Positions 25,334-35,101 are shown, numbered from the stretch's first letter. The stretch is DNA of 64,000 bases from Saccharopolyspora elongata (GCF_004348985.1 NZ_SMKW01000040.1:1-64000), one strand, 5' to 3'. The notes: generated by a model not told the origin, from the letters alone. Numbers and translations are program-made.

Positions 25334-28300
25334 GTGAGCGACTCCGGTAATCCCCGCCCGACTTCCGGCGGTTGGATCCGTCGCCTCTTCGCCGCCTGTC
25401 GCCGGCACCCCGTGGCCCTGACGTTGGCGATGGGTGCGTCCGTCACGGCGGTCGGGTTGGAGGCGCTGGTCCCGCTGCTGACCAAGCTGGCGGTGGACGA
25501 CGCCGTCGCGCGCAGCACCGACCGCCTGTGGTGGATCGTGATCGCGCTGCTCGGGCTCGGCGTGTTCCGGTTCGCGTCGGCGTTCGTCCGCCGCTACAGC
25601 GCCGGGCGGCTGGCCCTCGACGTGCAGCACGACCTGCGCCGGGCGGTGTTCGCCGCGATGCAGCGGCTGGACGGCGGGAAGCAGGACGCGCTGCGCACTG
25701 GCCAGGTCGTGTCCCGCTCCATCAGCGATCTGCAGATGGTCAACTCGCTGCTGTCGATGTTGCCGCTGGCGGCCGGTACTGCGGTGCTCGCGCTGTTCGC
25801 GATCGTGGTGATGTTGTGGCTGTCGCCGCTGCTCACGGTGGTTTCGCTGATCGTCGCGCCGCTGATCGCGGTGATTTCGGCGCGCAGCAAGAAGAGCTTG
25901 TTCCCCGCGACGTGGTCGGCGCAGCAGCGCGCCGCGGACATCGCGCAGCACGTCGAGGAAACCGTCACCGGTGTCCGGGTCGTGAAGGGCTTCGGCCAGG
26001 AGAACCGCGAGGTCGGGCGGCTGGAGGGCCGCGCGCGGCGGCTGTTCGCCGAGCGGCTGCGCGCTGCCAGGATGACGTCGAAACCGGCGGCGAGCCTGGC
26101 CGCGCTGCCCTCCGCCGGGCAGGTCGGGGTGCTCGGCCTCGGCGGCTGGATGGTGCTGCAGGACCAGGTGAGCCTCGGGACGTTCGTCGCCTTCGCCGGG
26201 TACGTGGCGATGCTGGCCGGTCCGGCCCGGATGTTGTCGAGCGTGATGATCCAGGCGCAGCTCGCCCGCGCCGGTGTCGAGCGCATCCACGAGCTGATCG
26301 ATTCCCAGCCCGAGGTGCAGGAGAAACCCGGAGCGGCGACCCTGCCCGACGGGCCGCTGGAGGTCCGGCTCGACGACGCGAGCTTCGGCTACACCCGCGA
26401 TCAGCCGGTGCTGAGCGACGCGTCGCTGCGCGTCAGCCCCGGCGAGACCGTGGCGCTGGTGGGCCCGGCGGGTTCGGGCAAATCGACGGTTTCGCTGCTC
26501 CTGCCGCGCTTCTACGACGTGCACGCGGGAAGCATCCGGATCGGGCCGGCCGAGGACGGCGACGCGAGCCACGACATCCGCGACCTGCGGCTGGATTCGC
26601 TGCGCGCCGCGGTCGGGGTGGTGTTCGAGGAGGCGTTCCTGTTCTCCGACACCATTCGCGGCAACATCGCGTACGGCCGCCCCGATGCTTCGGAGGCCGA
26701 CGTGATCGCCGCGGCGAGAGCCGCGGAAGCGCACGAGTTCATCACCAGCCTCCCCGACGGCTACGACACAACGGTCGGCGAGCGCGGCCTGACCCTGTCG
26801 GGCGGGCAGCGCCAGCGCGTGGCGCTCGCGCGGGCGCTGCTCTCGAACCCGCGGATCCTGGTGCTCGACGACGCGACGTCGGCCGTGGACCCGGCGACCG
26901 AGGCGGCCATCCACGACACCCTCCGGTCGGTGACCGCGCAGCGCACCACCCTGCTGATCGCCCACCGCCGGTCGACGCTGGCGCTGGCCGACCGGATCGC
27001 GGTGCTCGACGAGGGGCGCGTCGTCGACGTCGGCACCGAGGAGGAGCTGAACCAGCGGTGCGAGCTGTTCCGGTCGCTGCTGGCCGGCCCTGGGGAGTCG
27101 ATCGACAGCCGCAGCGACGGCCATGTCGTGGCCGGCCCGGACGGCGTCACCCCGGAACTCTGGCCGCCGGTGGACGACGCCGAATCGGCTGCCGCCGACG
27201 CGGCGACGATGCCCGGGTCGCGCGGCATGGGCGGCATGACGATGCCGCCGACACCCGAGTTGGTCGAAGGCATCCGGAAGCTCCCGCCCGCGACCGATCA
27301 GCCCGATCTGCGCGGCGAGGACGCCACGGCGCCCGACCCCGATTTCAAGCTGTCCCGGCTGCTGCGGCCGATCCGCTGGGGCCTGCTGCTGACCGTGCTG
27401 CTGGTGGCCGGGGACGCGCTGACGTCGATCTCATTGCCGTCGCTGGTGCGCCACGGCATCGACGGCGGGGTGGGCTCGGGCCACACCGACGCGCTGTGGG
27501 TCGCCACCGGCCTGGGCGTCGTGGTCGTCGCGGCGGGCTGGCTGGTCGTCAGGTTGCAGACCGTCATCACCGCGCGCACCGGCGAGACGCTGCTCTACCT
27601 GCTGCGCTTGCGCAGCTTCGCGCACCTGCAACGGCTCGGGCTGGACTACTACGAGCGGGAGCTCGCCGGCCGGATCATGACCCGGATGACCACGGACGTC
27701 GACGCGCTGTCGACGTTCCTGCAGACCGGGCTGGCGACATTCGTGGTCAGCGTGCTGACGCTGTTCGGCATCGCGGGCGCGCTGCTGGTCACGGACGTTT
27801 CGCTGGCGCTCGTGGCGATGGCGGTGCTGCCGTTCCTGCTGGTGGCCACCGTGATCTTCCGCAAGGTCTCGTCGACCGCTTACGCCGAAGCGCGCGAGCG
27901 GGTGAGCACGGTCAACGCCGACCTGCAGGAGAACGTCTCGGGGATGCGGGTGGCGCAGGCGCACCGCCGCGAGGGGCACGCCGCGAAGGTGTTCGCGCAG
28001 CGCAGCGACGCCTACCGGCGGTCCAGGCTGCGCGCCCAGCGCTACATCGCCACCTACTTCCCGTTCGTCGCGCTGCTGTCGGAGATCGCGCAGGCGGCGG
28101 TGCTGGGCGTCGGCGCGGCGCGAGTCGCGTCGGGCGACCTGACCGCCGGCGTGCTGGTCGCGTTCCTGCTCTACCTCGGGCTGTTCTTCTCGCCCGTGCA
28201 GCAGCTGTCCGGCGTGTTCGACGGCTACCAGCAGGCGAAGGTGGGGCTGCAGCGGATCGGGGACCTGCTGCGGACGCCCACCTCGGTGCCCGCCGCAGCC

Positions 28301-29095
28301 GATCCCGCTCCCGTGCCGGAGCGTTTCGAAGGGGGCGTCGAGCTCCGGTCGGTGTCGTTCCGCTACCCGGGCACGGAGCAGTTCGCGCTGCGCGACATCG
28401 CGCTGCGGGTGCGGCCCGGCGAGACCGTGGCACTGGTCGGGGCGACCGGTGCCGGGAAGTCGACGCTGATCAAGTTGATCGCGCGGTTCTACGACGCCAC
28501 CGACGGCGCGGTGCTGATCGACGGGCAGGACATCCGCCGCTACGACCTCGCGGCGTTCCACCAGCGGCTCGCCGTCGTCCCGCAGGAAGGCCACCTGTTC
28601 ACCGGGGACATCGCCAGCAACGTCGCCTACGCGCAGCCGGACGCCGATCCGACGGAGGTCGAGGCCGCAGCCCGGGCGGTCGGGGCGCTGCCGGGGATCG
28701 CCATGCTGCCGCGCGGCTTCCGGCAGCAGGTGGGAGAGCGCGGGCGGGGCCTCTCGGCGGGTCAGCGGCAGCTGGTCGCGCTGGCGCGCGCCGAGCTGGT
28801 GGACCCCGATGTGCTGCTGCTCGACGAGGCGACCGCCGCGCTCGACCCGGCGACGGAGTCGATGGTGGTCGCGGCCAACGACCGGGTGGCGGCGCAGCGC
28901 ACGACGTTCGTCGTCGCGCACCGGCTCGCCACGGCGGCGCGCGCCGATCGCATCGTGGTCATCGACGGCGGCCGGATCGTCGAGCAGGGCAGCCACGCCG
29001 AACTGCTCGCGGACGACGGCCACTACGCACGCCTGTGGCGGGCAGCGGACAGCGCACCGGGCGAGCGGGACATCGACGCGACCAACATCGCCTGA
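25334..29095 (+). CDS. Fused two-unit ABC exporter (TMD-NBD-TMD-NBD)
   Basis: A 1253-residue full transporter made of two fused ABC-B half units, each with six membrane helices and an ATPase. NBD1 has Walker A GPAGSGKST (about 376), signature LSGGQRQR and Walker B ILVLDDATSAVD (about 510), where Asp replaces the catalytic Glu. NBD2 has GATGAGKST (about 1036), signature LSAGQRQ and VLLLDEATAALD with the normal Glu. One composite ATP site is therefore degenerate, as in TM287/288-like heterodimeric exporters. A 70-residue linker containing SRGMGGMTMPPTPELVEG joins the halves. It probably exports lipids, peptides or drugs; the substrate is unknown. GTG at 25334 has GCGAG upstream. Confidence 0.93.
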   Translation: MSDSGNPRPTSGGWIRRLFAACRRHPVALTLAMGASVTAVGLEALVPLLTKLAVDDAVARSTDRLWWIVIALLGLGVFRFASAFVRRYSAGRLALDVQHDLRRAVFAAMQRLDGGKQDALRTGQVVSRSISDLQMVNSLLSMLPLAAGTAVLALFAIVVMLWLSPLLTVVSLIVAPLIAVISARSKKSLFPATWSAQQRAADIAQHVEETVTGVRVVKGFGQENREVGRLEGRARRLFAERLRAARMTSKPAASLAALPSAGQVGVLGLGGWMVLQDQVSLGTFVAFAGYVAMLAGPARMLSSVMIQAQLARAGVERIHELIDSQPEVQEKPGAATLPDGPLEVRLDDASFGYTRDQPVLSDASLRVSPGETVALVGPAGSGKSTVSLLLPRFYDVHAGSIRIGPAEDGDASHDIRDLRLDSLRAAVGVVFEEAFLFSDTIRGNIAYGRPDASEADVIAAARAAEAHEFITSLPDGYDTTVGERGLTLSGGQRQRVALARALLSNPRILVLDDATSAVDPATEAAIHDTLRSVTAQRTTLLIAHRRSTLALADRIAVLDEGRVVDVGTEEELNQRCELFRSLLAGPGESIDSRSDGHVVAGPDGVTPELWPPVDDAESAAADAATMPGSRGMGGMTMPPTPELVEGIRKLPPATDQPDLRGEDATAPDPDFKLSRLLRPIRWGLLLTVLLVAGDALTSISLPSLVRHGIDGGVGSGHTDALWVATGLGVVVVAAGWLVVRLQTVITARTGETLLYLLRLRSFAHLQRLGLDYYERELAGRIMTRMTTDVDALSTFLQTGLATFVVSVLTLFGIAGALLVTDVSLALVAMAVLPFLLVATVIFRKVSSTAYAEARERVSTVNADLQENVSGMRVAQAHRREGHAAKVFAQRSDAYRRSRLRAQRYIATYFPFVALLSEIAQAAVLGVGAARVASGDLTAGVLVAFLLYLGLFFSPVQQLSGVFDGYQQAKVGLQRIGDLLRTPTSVPAAADPAPVPERFEGGVELRSVSFRYPGTEQFALRDIALRVRPGETVALVGATGAGKSTLIKLIARFYDATDGAVLIDGQDIRRYDLAAFHQRLAVVPQEGHLFTGDIASNVAYAQPDADPTEVEAAARAVGALPGIAMLPRGFRQQVGERGRGLSAGQRQLVALARAELVDPDVLLLDEATAALDPATESMVVAANDRVAAQRTTFVVAHRLATAARADRIVVIDGGRIVEQGSHAELLADDGHYARLWRAADSAPGERDIDATNIA

Positions 29096-29100
29096 CCGAT

Positions 29101-29262
29101 GTGAGCAAGGGAACCATCCTGTCACCGCCGAGCCCTGTGACGTGAGGAAGGGAACCTTTCTGCCATCCACCGGCCTGCCGTGCCGCTGCGGATTGAGAGG
29201 AAGGGAACTTTCCTGTCATCGCATGGCCCTACGGTGTGAGGAAGGGAACCTTTCTGCCACCG
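29101..29262 (-). repeat. Four inverted copies of the TGACAGGAARGTTCCC repeat
   Basis: Directly after the fused ABC exporter stop codon. Copies begin near 29105, 29145, 29199 and 29239. Three share the GGAAGGGAAC variant, and two end CTGCCA instead of CTGTCA. Confidence 0.88.
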
Positions 29263-29702
29263 AACCGCGCAACGCCGCCCACTCGCGTACACGGAAAGGC
29301 ACATTTCAGACACGCTCCGCAACCGCGGCCGCCTGTCGTCACACCTGCTCGGGACCAGTGGGGCCGGAGTGCCACCGAGGCCCGAACTTCGCAAATGTCC
29401 GTTACCGGAGAGGGAACACAGCGTGTCGGTGAAACGTCATACTGGTGTCGGACGACAACCCGGATGGAGTAGTACCGAGCAACGCCGATCTTGAGTGGTG
29501 CATGCCGAAGTGCGGTCGATGATCGTTCGTCCGTCCCGGACGGGGCCCGTTCCCCGCGAGCTGGGCTTTCCTGATCGATTTTGTGACCGACCTCGTCGGC
29601 CGAACGGCCGTCCTGTGTGTCAACCGCGCGAATCGGACCGCTAGCCTGGTACCTGAGTGTGTCTGTAAATCACGAGCATATGGATCGAGGCGAACGCCAG
29701 CC
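29263..29702. other. Upstream region of kgd
   Basis: 440 bp with no supported gene. A TAGCCT hexamer (29643-29648, matching the actinobacterial TANNNT -10 form) 55 bp before the kgd start, with GTCAAC 18 bp further upstream, is a possible promoter. Nothing else is recognisable. Confidence 0.35.
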
Positions 29703-32700
29703 GTGTCCAGCAGCCCTGCGTCACAGTTCGGCCCCAACGAGTGGTTGATCGAGGAGATGTACGAGCAGTTCCTCAACGATCCCACTTCCGTAGACTCGGC
29801 GTGGCACGAATTCTTCGCCGACTACAAGCCGGGCCAGGCAGCCACCGAGAACACCGCTGCTGCCGCCGCTGCAGCGGCCCCGACGACCACGGCCACCGCG
29901 ACGCGCCCGAGTGAGACCAATGGTCAGGTCCCGCCGGCCGCCGCTGCGACCGCGCCCCCGGCGAGCAAGCCCGCCGCCGCGCCCAAGCCGTCCCCGCAGC
30001 AGGCCGCCAAGGCCGCTCCGGTGAAGGAGCCCCAGGCCGGAGGCGATGTGAAGACGCTCCGCGGGGCCGCGGCTGCGATCGCCAAGAACATGGATCAGTC
30101 GCTGACCGTGCCGACCGCGACGAGCGTGCGCGCGGTGCCGGCCAAGCTGCTGTTCGACAACCGCATCGTCATCAACAACCACCTCAAGCGGAACAAGGGC
30201 GGGAAGGTCTCCTTCACGCACCTGATCGGCTACGCGCTGGTCCGGGCGGTCCGGGACTACCCGAACATGAACCGCCACTACGGCGAGGACGCCAAGGGCA
30301 AGCCCGCGGCCGTCACGCCGGAGCACATCAACCTGGGCCTGGCCATCGACCTGCCGGGCAAGGACGGGTCGCGCAACCTCGTGGTCGCCTCCATCAAGGG
30401 CTGCGAGGACATGACGTTCCAGCAGTTCTGGCAGGCCTACGAGGACATCATCCGCAAGGCCCGCAACAACGCGCTGACCGCCGACGACTTCGCCGGCACC
30501 ACGATCTCGCTGACCAACCCCGGCCCGTCCGGCACCAACCACTCGGTGCCGCGGCTGACCAAGGGCCAGAGCGCGATCATCGGCGTCGGCGCGATGGACT
30601 ACCCGGCGGAGTTCCAGGGCGCCAGCGAAAAGGCGCGGGTCGACATGGGCATCAGCAAGATCGTGACGCTGACGTCCACCTACGACCACCGGGTCATCCA
30701 GGGCGCCGAGTCCGGTGACTTCCTGCGCAAGATGCACCAGCTGCTGCTGGGCGAGGACGGGTTCTTCGACGACATCTTCGCGTCGCTGCGTATCCCGTAC
30801 GAGCCGGTGCGCTGGACGCAGGACATCCCCGAGGGCGCGGTGGACAAGACCGCCCGCGTGCTCGAGCTGATCGACGCCTACCGCACCCGCGGCCACCTGA
30901 TGGCCGACATCGACCCGCTGAACTACCGGCAGCGGCGGCACGAGGACCTCGACGTCCTGTCGCACAGCCTCACCCTGTGGGACCTGGACAGGGAGTTCGC
31001 GGTCGGCGGTTTCGCCGGCAAGGAGCACATGAAGCTCCGCGACGTGCTGGGCGTGCTGCGCGACTCGTACTGCCGGACCGTCGGCGTCGAGTACATGCAC
31101 ATCCTCGAGCCCGACGAGCGCGAGTGGCTGCAGCAGCGGGTCGAGAAGCCGCACACCAAGCCGGAGCCGTCGGAGCAGAAGTACATCCTGTCGAAGCTCA
31201 ACGCGGCCGAGGCGTTCGAGACCTTCCTGCAGACCAAGTACGTCGGGCAGAAGCGCTTCTCGCTGGAGGGCGCCGAGACCGTGGTGCCGCTGCTGGACGC
31301 GGTGCTGGACACCTCGGCGGCGCACGAGCTCGACGAGGTCGTCATCGGCATGCCGCACCGCGGCCGCCTCAACGTGCTGGCCAACATCGTCGGCAAGCCG
31401 ATCTCGCAGATCTTCCGTGAGTTCGAGGGCAACCTGGACCCGGGCCAGGCGCACGGTTCCGGCGACGTCAAGTACCACCTCGGCGCCGAGGGCAAGTACT
31501 TCCGGATGTTCGGTGACGGCGAGACCAAGGTGTCGCTGACGTCGAACCCGTCGCACCTGGAAGCCGTCGACCCGGTGCTCGAGGGCATCGTCCGCGCCAA
31601 GCAGGACATCCTGGACAAGGGCCAGGAGGGCTTCACCGTTCTGCCGGTGCTGCTGCACGGCGACGCCGCGTTCGCCGGTCAGGGCGTGGTCGCCGAGACG
31701 CTGAACCTGTCGCTGCTGCGGGGCTACCGCACGGGCGGCACGGTGCACGTGATCGTCAACAACCAGGTCGGTTACACCACCGCGCCGGAGCACTCGCGCT
31801 CCAGCAAGTACTGCACCGACGTGGCGAAGATGATCGGCGCCCCGGTGTTCCACGTCAACGGCGACGATCCCGAGGCCTGCGTCTGGGTCGCGAAGCTGGC
31901 CGTGGCGTACCGCCAGGCGTTCGGCAAGGACGTCGTGATCGACATGGTGTGCTACCGCCGCCGCGGTCACAACGAGGGCGACGACCCGTCGATGACGCAG
32001 CCGAAGATGTACGACGCGATCGACAAGATGCGCAGCGTCCGCAAGGTCTACACCGAGGCACTGATCGGCCGCGGCGACATCACCGTCGAAGAGGCGGAGA
32101 AGGCGCTGAAGGACTACGCGGCCCAGTTGGAGCACGTGTTCAACGAGGTCCGCGAGCTGGAGAAGCACCCGCCGTCGCCGAGCCCGTCGGTGGAGTCCGA
32201 GCAGCAGGTGCCGCGCGGACTGGCGACCGCGATCTCGCAGGAGACCTTGGAGCACATCGCCGAGGCGCAGATCAACCTGCCGGAGGGCTTCACCCCGCAC
32301 CCGCGCGTCAAGCCGGTGCTGGAGCGTCGCGCCAAGATGGGTCGCGAGGGCGGCATCGACTGGGCGTTCGGCGAGCTGCTGGCGTTCGGTTCGCTGGTCA
32401 TGGAGGGCCGCCAGGTCCGCCTGACCGGTCAGGACAGCCGGCGCGGCACGTTCGGCCAGCGGCACTCGGTGCTCATCGACCGCAAGGAGAACGCCGAGTA
32501 CACGCCGCTGCAGAACCTGTCGGACGACCAGGCGAAGTTCCTGGTCTACGACTCGGCGCTGTCGGAGTACGCGGCCCTGGGCTTCGAGTACGGCTACTCG
32601 GTCGGCAACCCGGATTCCCTGGTGTTGTGGGAAGCGCAGTTCGGTGACTTCTTCAACGGCGCCCAGTCGGTGATCGACGAGTTCATCTCGTCCGGTGAGG

Positions 32701-33386
32701 CCAAGTGGGGCCAGCGGTCCGACGTGGTCATGCTGCTGCCGCACGGCCACGAGGGCCAGGGCCCGGACCACAGCTCGGCCCGCATCGAGCGGTGGCTGCA
32801 GCTGTGCGCCGAGGGTTCGATGACCGTCGCGATGCCGTCGACGCCGGCGAACTACTTCCACCTGCTGCGGCGGCACGCGCTGGACAACATCCACCGCCCG
32901 CTGGTGGTGTTCACGCCGAAGTCGATGCTGCGGTTGAAGGCCGCGACCAGCCCGGTCGAGGACTTCACCAACGGCAGCAAGTTCACCTCGGTGATCGACG
33001 ACCCGGCGCAGCCGGACCCGGCCAACGTGCGCAACATCGTGCTGTGCACCGGCAAGCTCTACTACGAGCTGGCCGCGCACCGCGACAAGGAGGGCATCAC
33101 CGACACCGCGATCGTCCGGCTGGAGCAGCTGTACCCGCTGCCCCACCGCAAGCTGGGCGCGCTGTTCGAGCGGTACCCGAACGCCACCTCGATCCGGTGG
33201 ACGCAGGAGGAACCGGCCAACCAGGGTGCGTGGCCGTTCCTCGGCCTGGCCCTGCCGGAGCTGTTCCCGCAGCTGGTCGGCAAGCTCCAGCGGGTCTCGC
33301 GCCGTCCGATGGCCGCCCCGGCCACCGGTATGGCCAAGGTCCACGAGGTCGAGCAGGCCGAGGTCGTGCGCAACGCCTTCGCCTGA
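29703..33386 (+). CDS. kgd: Multifunctional 2-oxoglutarate metabolism enzyme
   Basis: A 1227-residue actinobacterial SucA/Kgd. It combines 2-oxoglutarate dehydrogenase E1/decarboxylase with a succinyltransferase domain and feeds the TCA cycle. The N-terminal helix ASQFGPNEWLIEEMYEQFLN is followed by an Ala/Pro-rich linker and an E2-type catalytic domain lacking its own lipoyl domain; His329 lies in TSTYDHRVIQGAESGDF. The thiamine-diphosphate E1 part has MPHRGRLNVLANIVGKPISQ, HGDAAFAGQGVVAETL and GHNEGDDPSMTQP. The length is close to the M. tuberculosis enzyme. GTG at 29703 gives the family N-terminus. A strong terminator follows. Confidence 0.96.
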   Translation: MSSSPASQFGPNEWLIEEMYEQFLNDPTSVDSAWHEFFADYKPGQAATENTAAAAAAAAPTTTATATRPSETNGQVPPAAAATAPPASKPAAAPKPSPQQAAKAAPVKEPQAGGDVKTLRGAAAAIAKNMDQSLTVPTATSVRAVPAKLLFDNRIVINNHLKRNKGGKVSFTHLIGYALVRAVRDYPNMNRHYGEDAKGKPAAVTPEHINLGLAIDLPGKDGSRNLVVASIKGCEDMTFQQFWQAYEDIIRKARNNALTADDFAGTTISLTNPGPSGTNHSVPRLTKGQSAIIGVGAMDYPAEFQGASEKARVDMGISKIVTLTSTYDHRVIQGAESGDFLRKMHQLLLGEDGFFDDIFASLRIPYEPVRWTQDIPEGAVDKTARVLELIDAYRTRGHLMADIDPLNYRQRRHEDLDVLSHSLTLWDLDREFAVGGFAGKEHMKLRDVLGVLRDSYCRTVGVEYMHILEPDEREWLQQRVEKPHTKPEPSEQKYILSKLNAAEAFETFLQTKYVGQKRFSLEGAETVVPLLDAVLDTSAAHELDEVVIGMPHRGRLNVLANIVGKPISQIFREFEGNLDPGQAHGSGDVKYHLGAEGKYFRMFGDGETKVSLTSNPSHLEAVDPVLEGIVRAKQDILDKGQEGFTVLPVLLHGDAAFAGQGVVAETLNLSLLRGYRTGGTVHVIVNNQVGYTTAPEHSRSSKYCTDVAKMIGAPVFHVNGDDPEACVWVAKLAVAYRQAFGKDVVIDMVCYRRRGHNEGDDPSMTQPKMYDAIDKMRSVRKVYTEALIGRGDITVEEAEKALKDYAAQLEHVFNEVRELEKHPPSPSPSVESEQQVPRGLATAISQETLEHIAEAQINLPEGFTPHPRVKPVLERRAKMGREGGIDWAFGELLAFGSLVMEGRQVRLTGQDSRRGTFGQRHSVLIDRKENAEYTPLQNLSDDQAKFLVYDSALSEYAALGFEYGYSVGNPDSLVLWEAQFGDFFNGAQSVIDEFISSGEAKWGQRSDVVMLLPHGHEGQGPDHSSARIERWLQLCAEGSMTVAMPSTPANYFHLLRRHALDNIHRPLVVFTPKSMLRLKAATSPVEDFTNGSKFTSVIDDPAQPDPANVRNIVLCTGKLYYELAAHRDKEGITDTAIVRLEQLYPLPHRKLGALFERYPNATSIRWTQEEPANQGAWPFLGLALPELFPQLVGKLQRVSRRPMAAPATGMAKVHEVEQAEVVRNAFA

Positions 33387-33400
33387 TCCACGGCTGAAGC

Positions 33401-33441
33401 GGGCCGCCGGTTCCCTCCCGGAACCGGCGGCCCGTTTTTTT
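33401..33441 (+). terminator. Intrinsic terminator of kgd
   Basis: A perfect 14-bp stem (33401-33414 with 33420-33433, loop CTCCC) is followed by seven T at 33435-33441, 14 bp after the kgd stop. It is the most canonical rho-independent terminator in the window. Confidence 0.92.
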
Positions 33442-33529
33442 GCGGCTGCAGCCGAAAACGCTCCTCGGTGCGGCGAGCGCTGGATACCGTCGGATCCGGC
33501 TGCCGCACCGCGAGCCCCGCGGCGGGGGG

Positions 33530-33556
33530 GTGACAGGAAGGTTCCCCTGCTCCACA
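33530..33556 (+). repeat. Single TGACAGGAARGTTCCC copy after kgd
   Basis: A forward copy (TGACAGGAAGGTTCCCCTGC) lies about 90 bp beyond the kgd terminator. The rest of the 33442-33756 gap up to the DUF6104 gene shows no gene. Confidence 0.85.
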
Positions 33557-33756
33557 GTCCCGGCTCGATTCGGTCGGCCGGGTCGGATTAGAGTCCTGCT
33601 CCGGCCTTGTGGCGTTCGGCCCCGGAACTTCGCAAGCACGAGCACCTTCCCGCCATTCGGGGCGGTTCCCGCCGCCGCCGGAATTGCGTTTCGTACTCTG
33701 CTGTTCTGCCAATCCCGATCGCACCGGTCACGGACGGAAACAACTAGGAGGACACG

Positions 33757-33933
33757 GTGTACTTCACCGACCGCGGCATTGAGGAACTCGAAGATCGTCG
33801 CGGTGACGACGAGGTCACGCTGGCCTGGGTCGCCGACCGAATGCGGGCGTTCGTCGACCTCAACCCCGACTTCGAGGACGCCACCGAACGCCTCGCCACG
33901 TTCCTCGCCCGCGACGACGCCGACGACGAGTAA
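33757..33933 (+). CDS. DUF6104 family small protein
   Basis: A 58-residue soluble acidic protein starting at GTG 33757, with AGGAGG just upstream. Sequence landmarks are MYFTDRGIEELEDRRGDDEV, WVADRMRAFVDLNPDFEDAT and an all-acidic tail DDADDE. This matches the small actinobacterial DUF6104 proteins often encoded next to kgd; that recollection supports the call but was not checked by search. Function is unknown. The even helical pattern and acidic tail suggest a small binding protein. Conserved adjacency to kgd would hint at a role in central metabolism, which is inference. Confidence 0.8.
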   Translation: MYFTDRGIEELEDRRGDDEVTLAWVADRMRAFVDLNPDFEDATERLATFLARDDADDE

Positions 33934-33971
33934 CCAGCGCCGAGGTTCGACCAGCACCGGGGCGACCGGTT

Positions 33972-34152
33972 GGTGACAGAAAGGTTCCCATCCTCTCGCC
34001 CCGGGCCGTTCCAAAAGGCAAGCGCCGGCCTGCCGGTGACAGGAAAGTTCCCTTCCTGCCACGGCCGTGGGCCGGCGAATGATCGAAAGGTTCCCTTCCT
34101 GCCACCCCACCGCACGTCCCGCACGTTGGTGACAGGAAGGTTCCCTTGCTCT
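33972..34152 (+). repeat. Four forward copies of the TGACAGGAARGTTCCC repeat
   Basis: Between the DUF6104 gene and the convergent ABM-domain gene. Copies begin near 33974, 34037, 34082 (degenerate start GATCGAAAGG) and 34130. The second carries arms GTGACAGG/CCTGCCAC and could fold into its own hairpin. Confidence 0.87.
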
Positions 34153-34158
34153 CCCCCG

Positions 34159-34791
34159 TCAGGCCCGGTAGCGGGTCAGGCTGCGGTGCAGCCGGTAGAG
34201 ATCGCCGGCGGCGGCGGTTTCCAGGTGGTGGGTGCTGCCGGCGACCGCGGCCTCATCGGCCCATTCCTCGTAGATCAGCACCCGGGTGCCGTCGACGCTG
34301 ATGTGGAAGTGCGCGGCGATGAGCCCCGGCGGCAATTCGGGCGTGATCCGGCCGCGCGCATCGTCGGCCAGCTGCCGCGCCTGCTCGATGTTCTCGGTGT
34401 CGTAGGTGAAGACCGCGACCAGATCGCCGCGACCAGGCTCTGCTGCGACGACGCTGCTGTGCAGGCGGTATCTGACGAGGCCGGGGCGTTCGATGCCCGG
34501 CACGGCCTCGTCGATGCCGCGGACCAGCGCCGGCCGGTAGGCCCGGACGAATTCGCGGTGGGCGTCGTCGTCGGTCCACTGCGCGTAGTTCAGCACCTTG
34601 GCGCCGTCGTCGCTCACGAAGCAGTTCAACGACAGGAACGCCGGCGGCCACGGCGCGACGCGCCATTCCGCGATCGTCGAGTCCACCGCGGCGCGCTGCC
34701 GCTGCGGCGTGCCCACGATCCACGGGCTGACCAGGATCGTGCCGACGTCGGATCGGGTGATGTCGGGCATTTCGGCGTGGCCGGTCGTCAT
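34159..34791 (-). CDS. Tandem ABM-fold (antibiotic biosynthesis monooxygenase-like) protein
   Basis: A 210-residue protein with two copies of the small dimeric alpha+beta barrel fold. Unit 1 runs from VGTILVSPWIVGTPQRQRAA to NYAQWTDDDAHREF. Unit 2 runs from LVAVFTYDTENIEQARQLAD to VLIYEEWADEAAVAGSTHHL. Each has the 'VLxYxxW' strand typical of ABM/YgiN-like domains, which act on quinones, polyketides or as heme-degrading enzymes. No signal peptide. GAGGAGG precedes the ATG. A MerR-type dyad 41 bp upstream is shared with the quinone oxidoreductase at 40.1 kb, so the two may respond to the same stress. Confidence 0.75.
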   Translation of the reverse strand: MTTGHAEMPDITRSDVGTILVSPWIVGTPQRQRAAVDSTIAEWRVAPWPPAFLSLNCFVSDDGAKVLNYAQWTDDDAHREFVRAYRPALVRGIDEAVPGIERPGLVRYRLHSSVVAAEPGRGDLVAVFTYDTENIEQARQLADDARGRITPELPPGLIAAHFHISVDGTRVLIYEEWADEAAVAGSTHHLETAAAGDLYRLHRSLTRYRA

Positions 34792-35101
34792 CGGGCCTCC
34801 TCGTGATCATCGGCTGCGACACGATCCTCGAACCTCGACCTAGGTAGAAGTCAAGTCGTCGCCGCCCGCCGACCGCCGTGGGTGGCAGGAAGGTTCCCTC
34901 CCTCGCCGAGGCGCGTCAGGCATCGGGAGATGAGCAGCCGGTCATCTCCGTGATCGGGTTGCCGCTGCTTCGCGACAGAGAGCTCCGCGCCGAAAGCCCC
35001 TGTCCGAATCAGCTGCTCCGCCTTGTACTGGGATCGCCGGGCCGCGCCGTTCGCAGACGGACAGGTTCTGGGGCTCGCCGTTCGTGCGTCTGGAGGTAGC
35101 C
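34792..35101. promoter_or_regulatory. Divergent region with MerR-type dyad and one repeat copy
   Basis: The dyad ACCTCGACCTAGGTAGAAGT (34832-34851) sits beside TTGACT (minus strand), 41 bp before the ABM gene. The same arrangement occurs at 41083-41106. A TGACAGGAARGTTCCC relative (GGCAGGAAGGTTCCCTCCC) lies at 34881-34907; it is the only locus of this repeat between divergent genes. The rest, up to the GNAT gene, shows nothing recognisable. Confidence 0.5.

Noticed and set aside
29721..33344. 1207-residue open frame antisense to kgd
   Set aside because: A frame shadow of kgd: low-complexity Arg/Val/Leu/His composition, no domains, and the opposite strand encodes a clear full-length enzyme.
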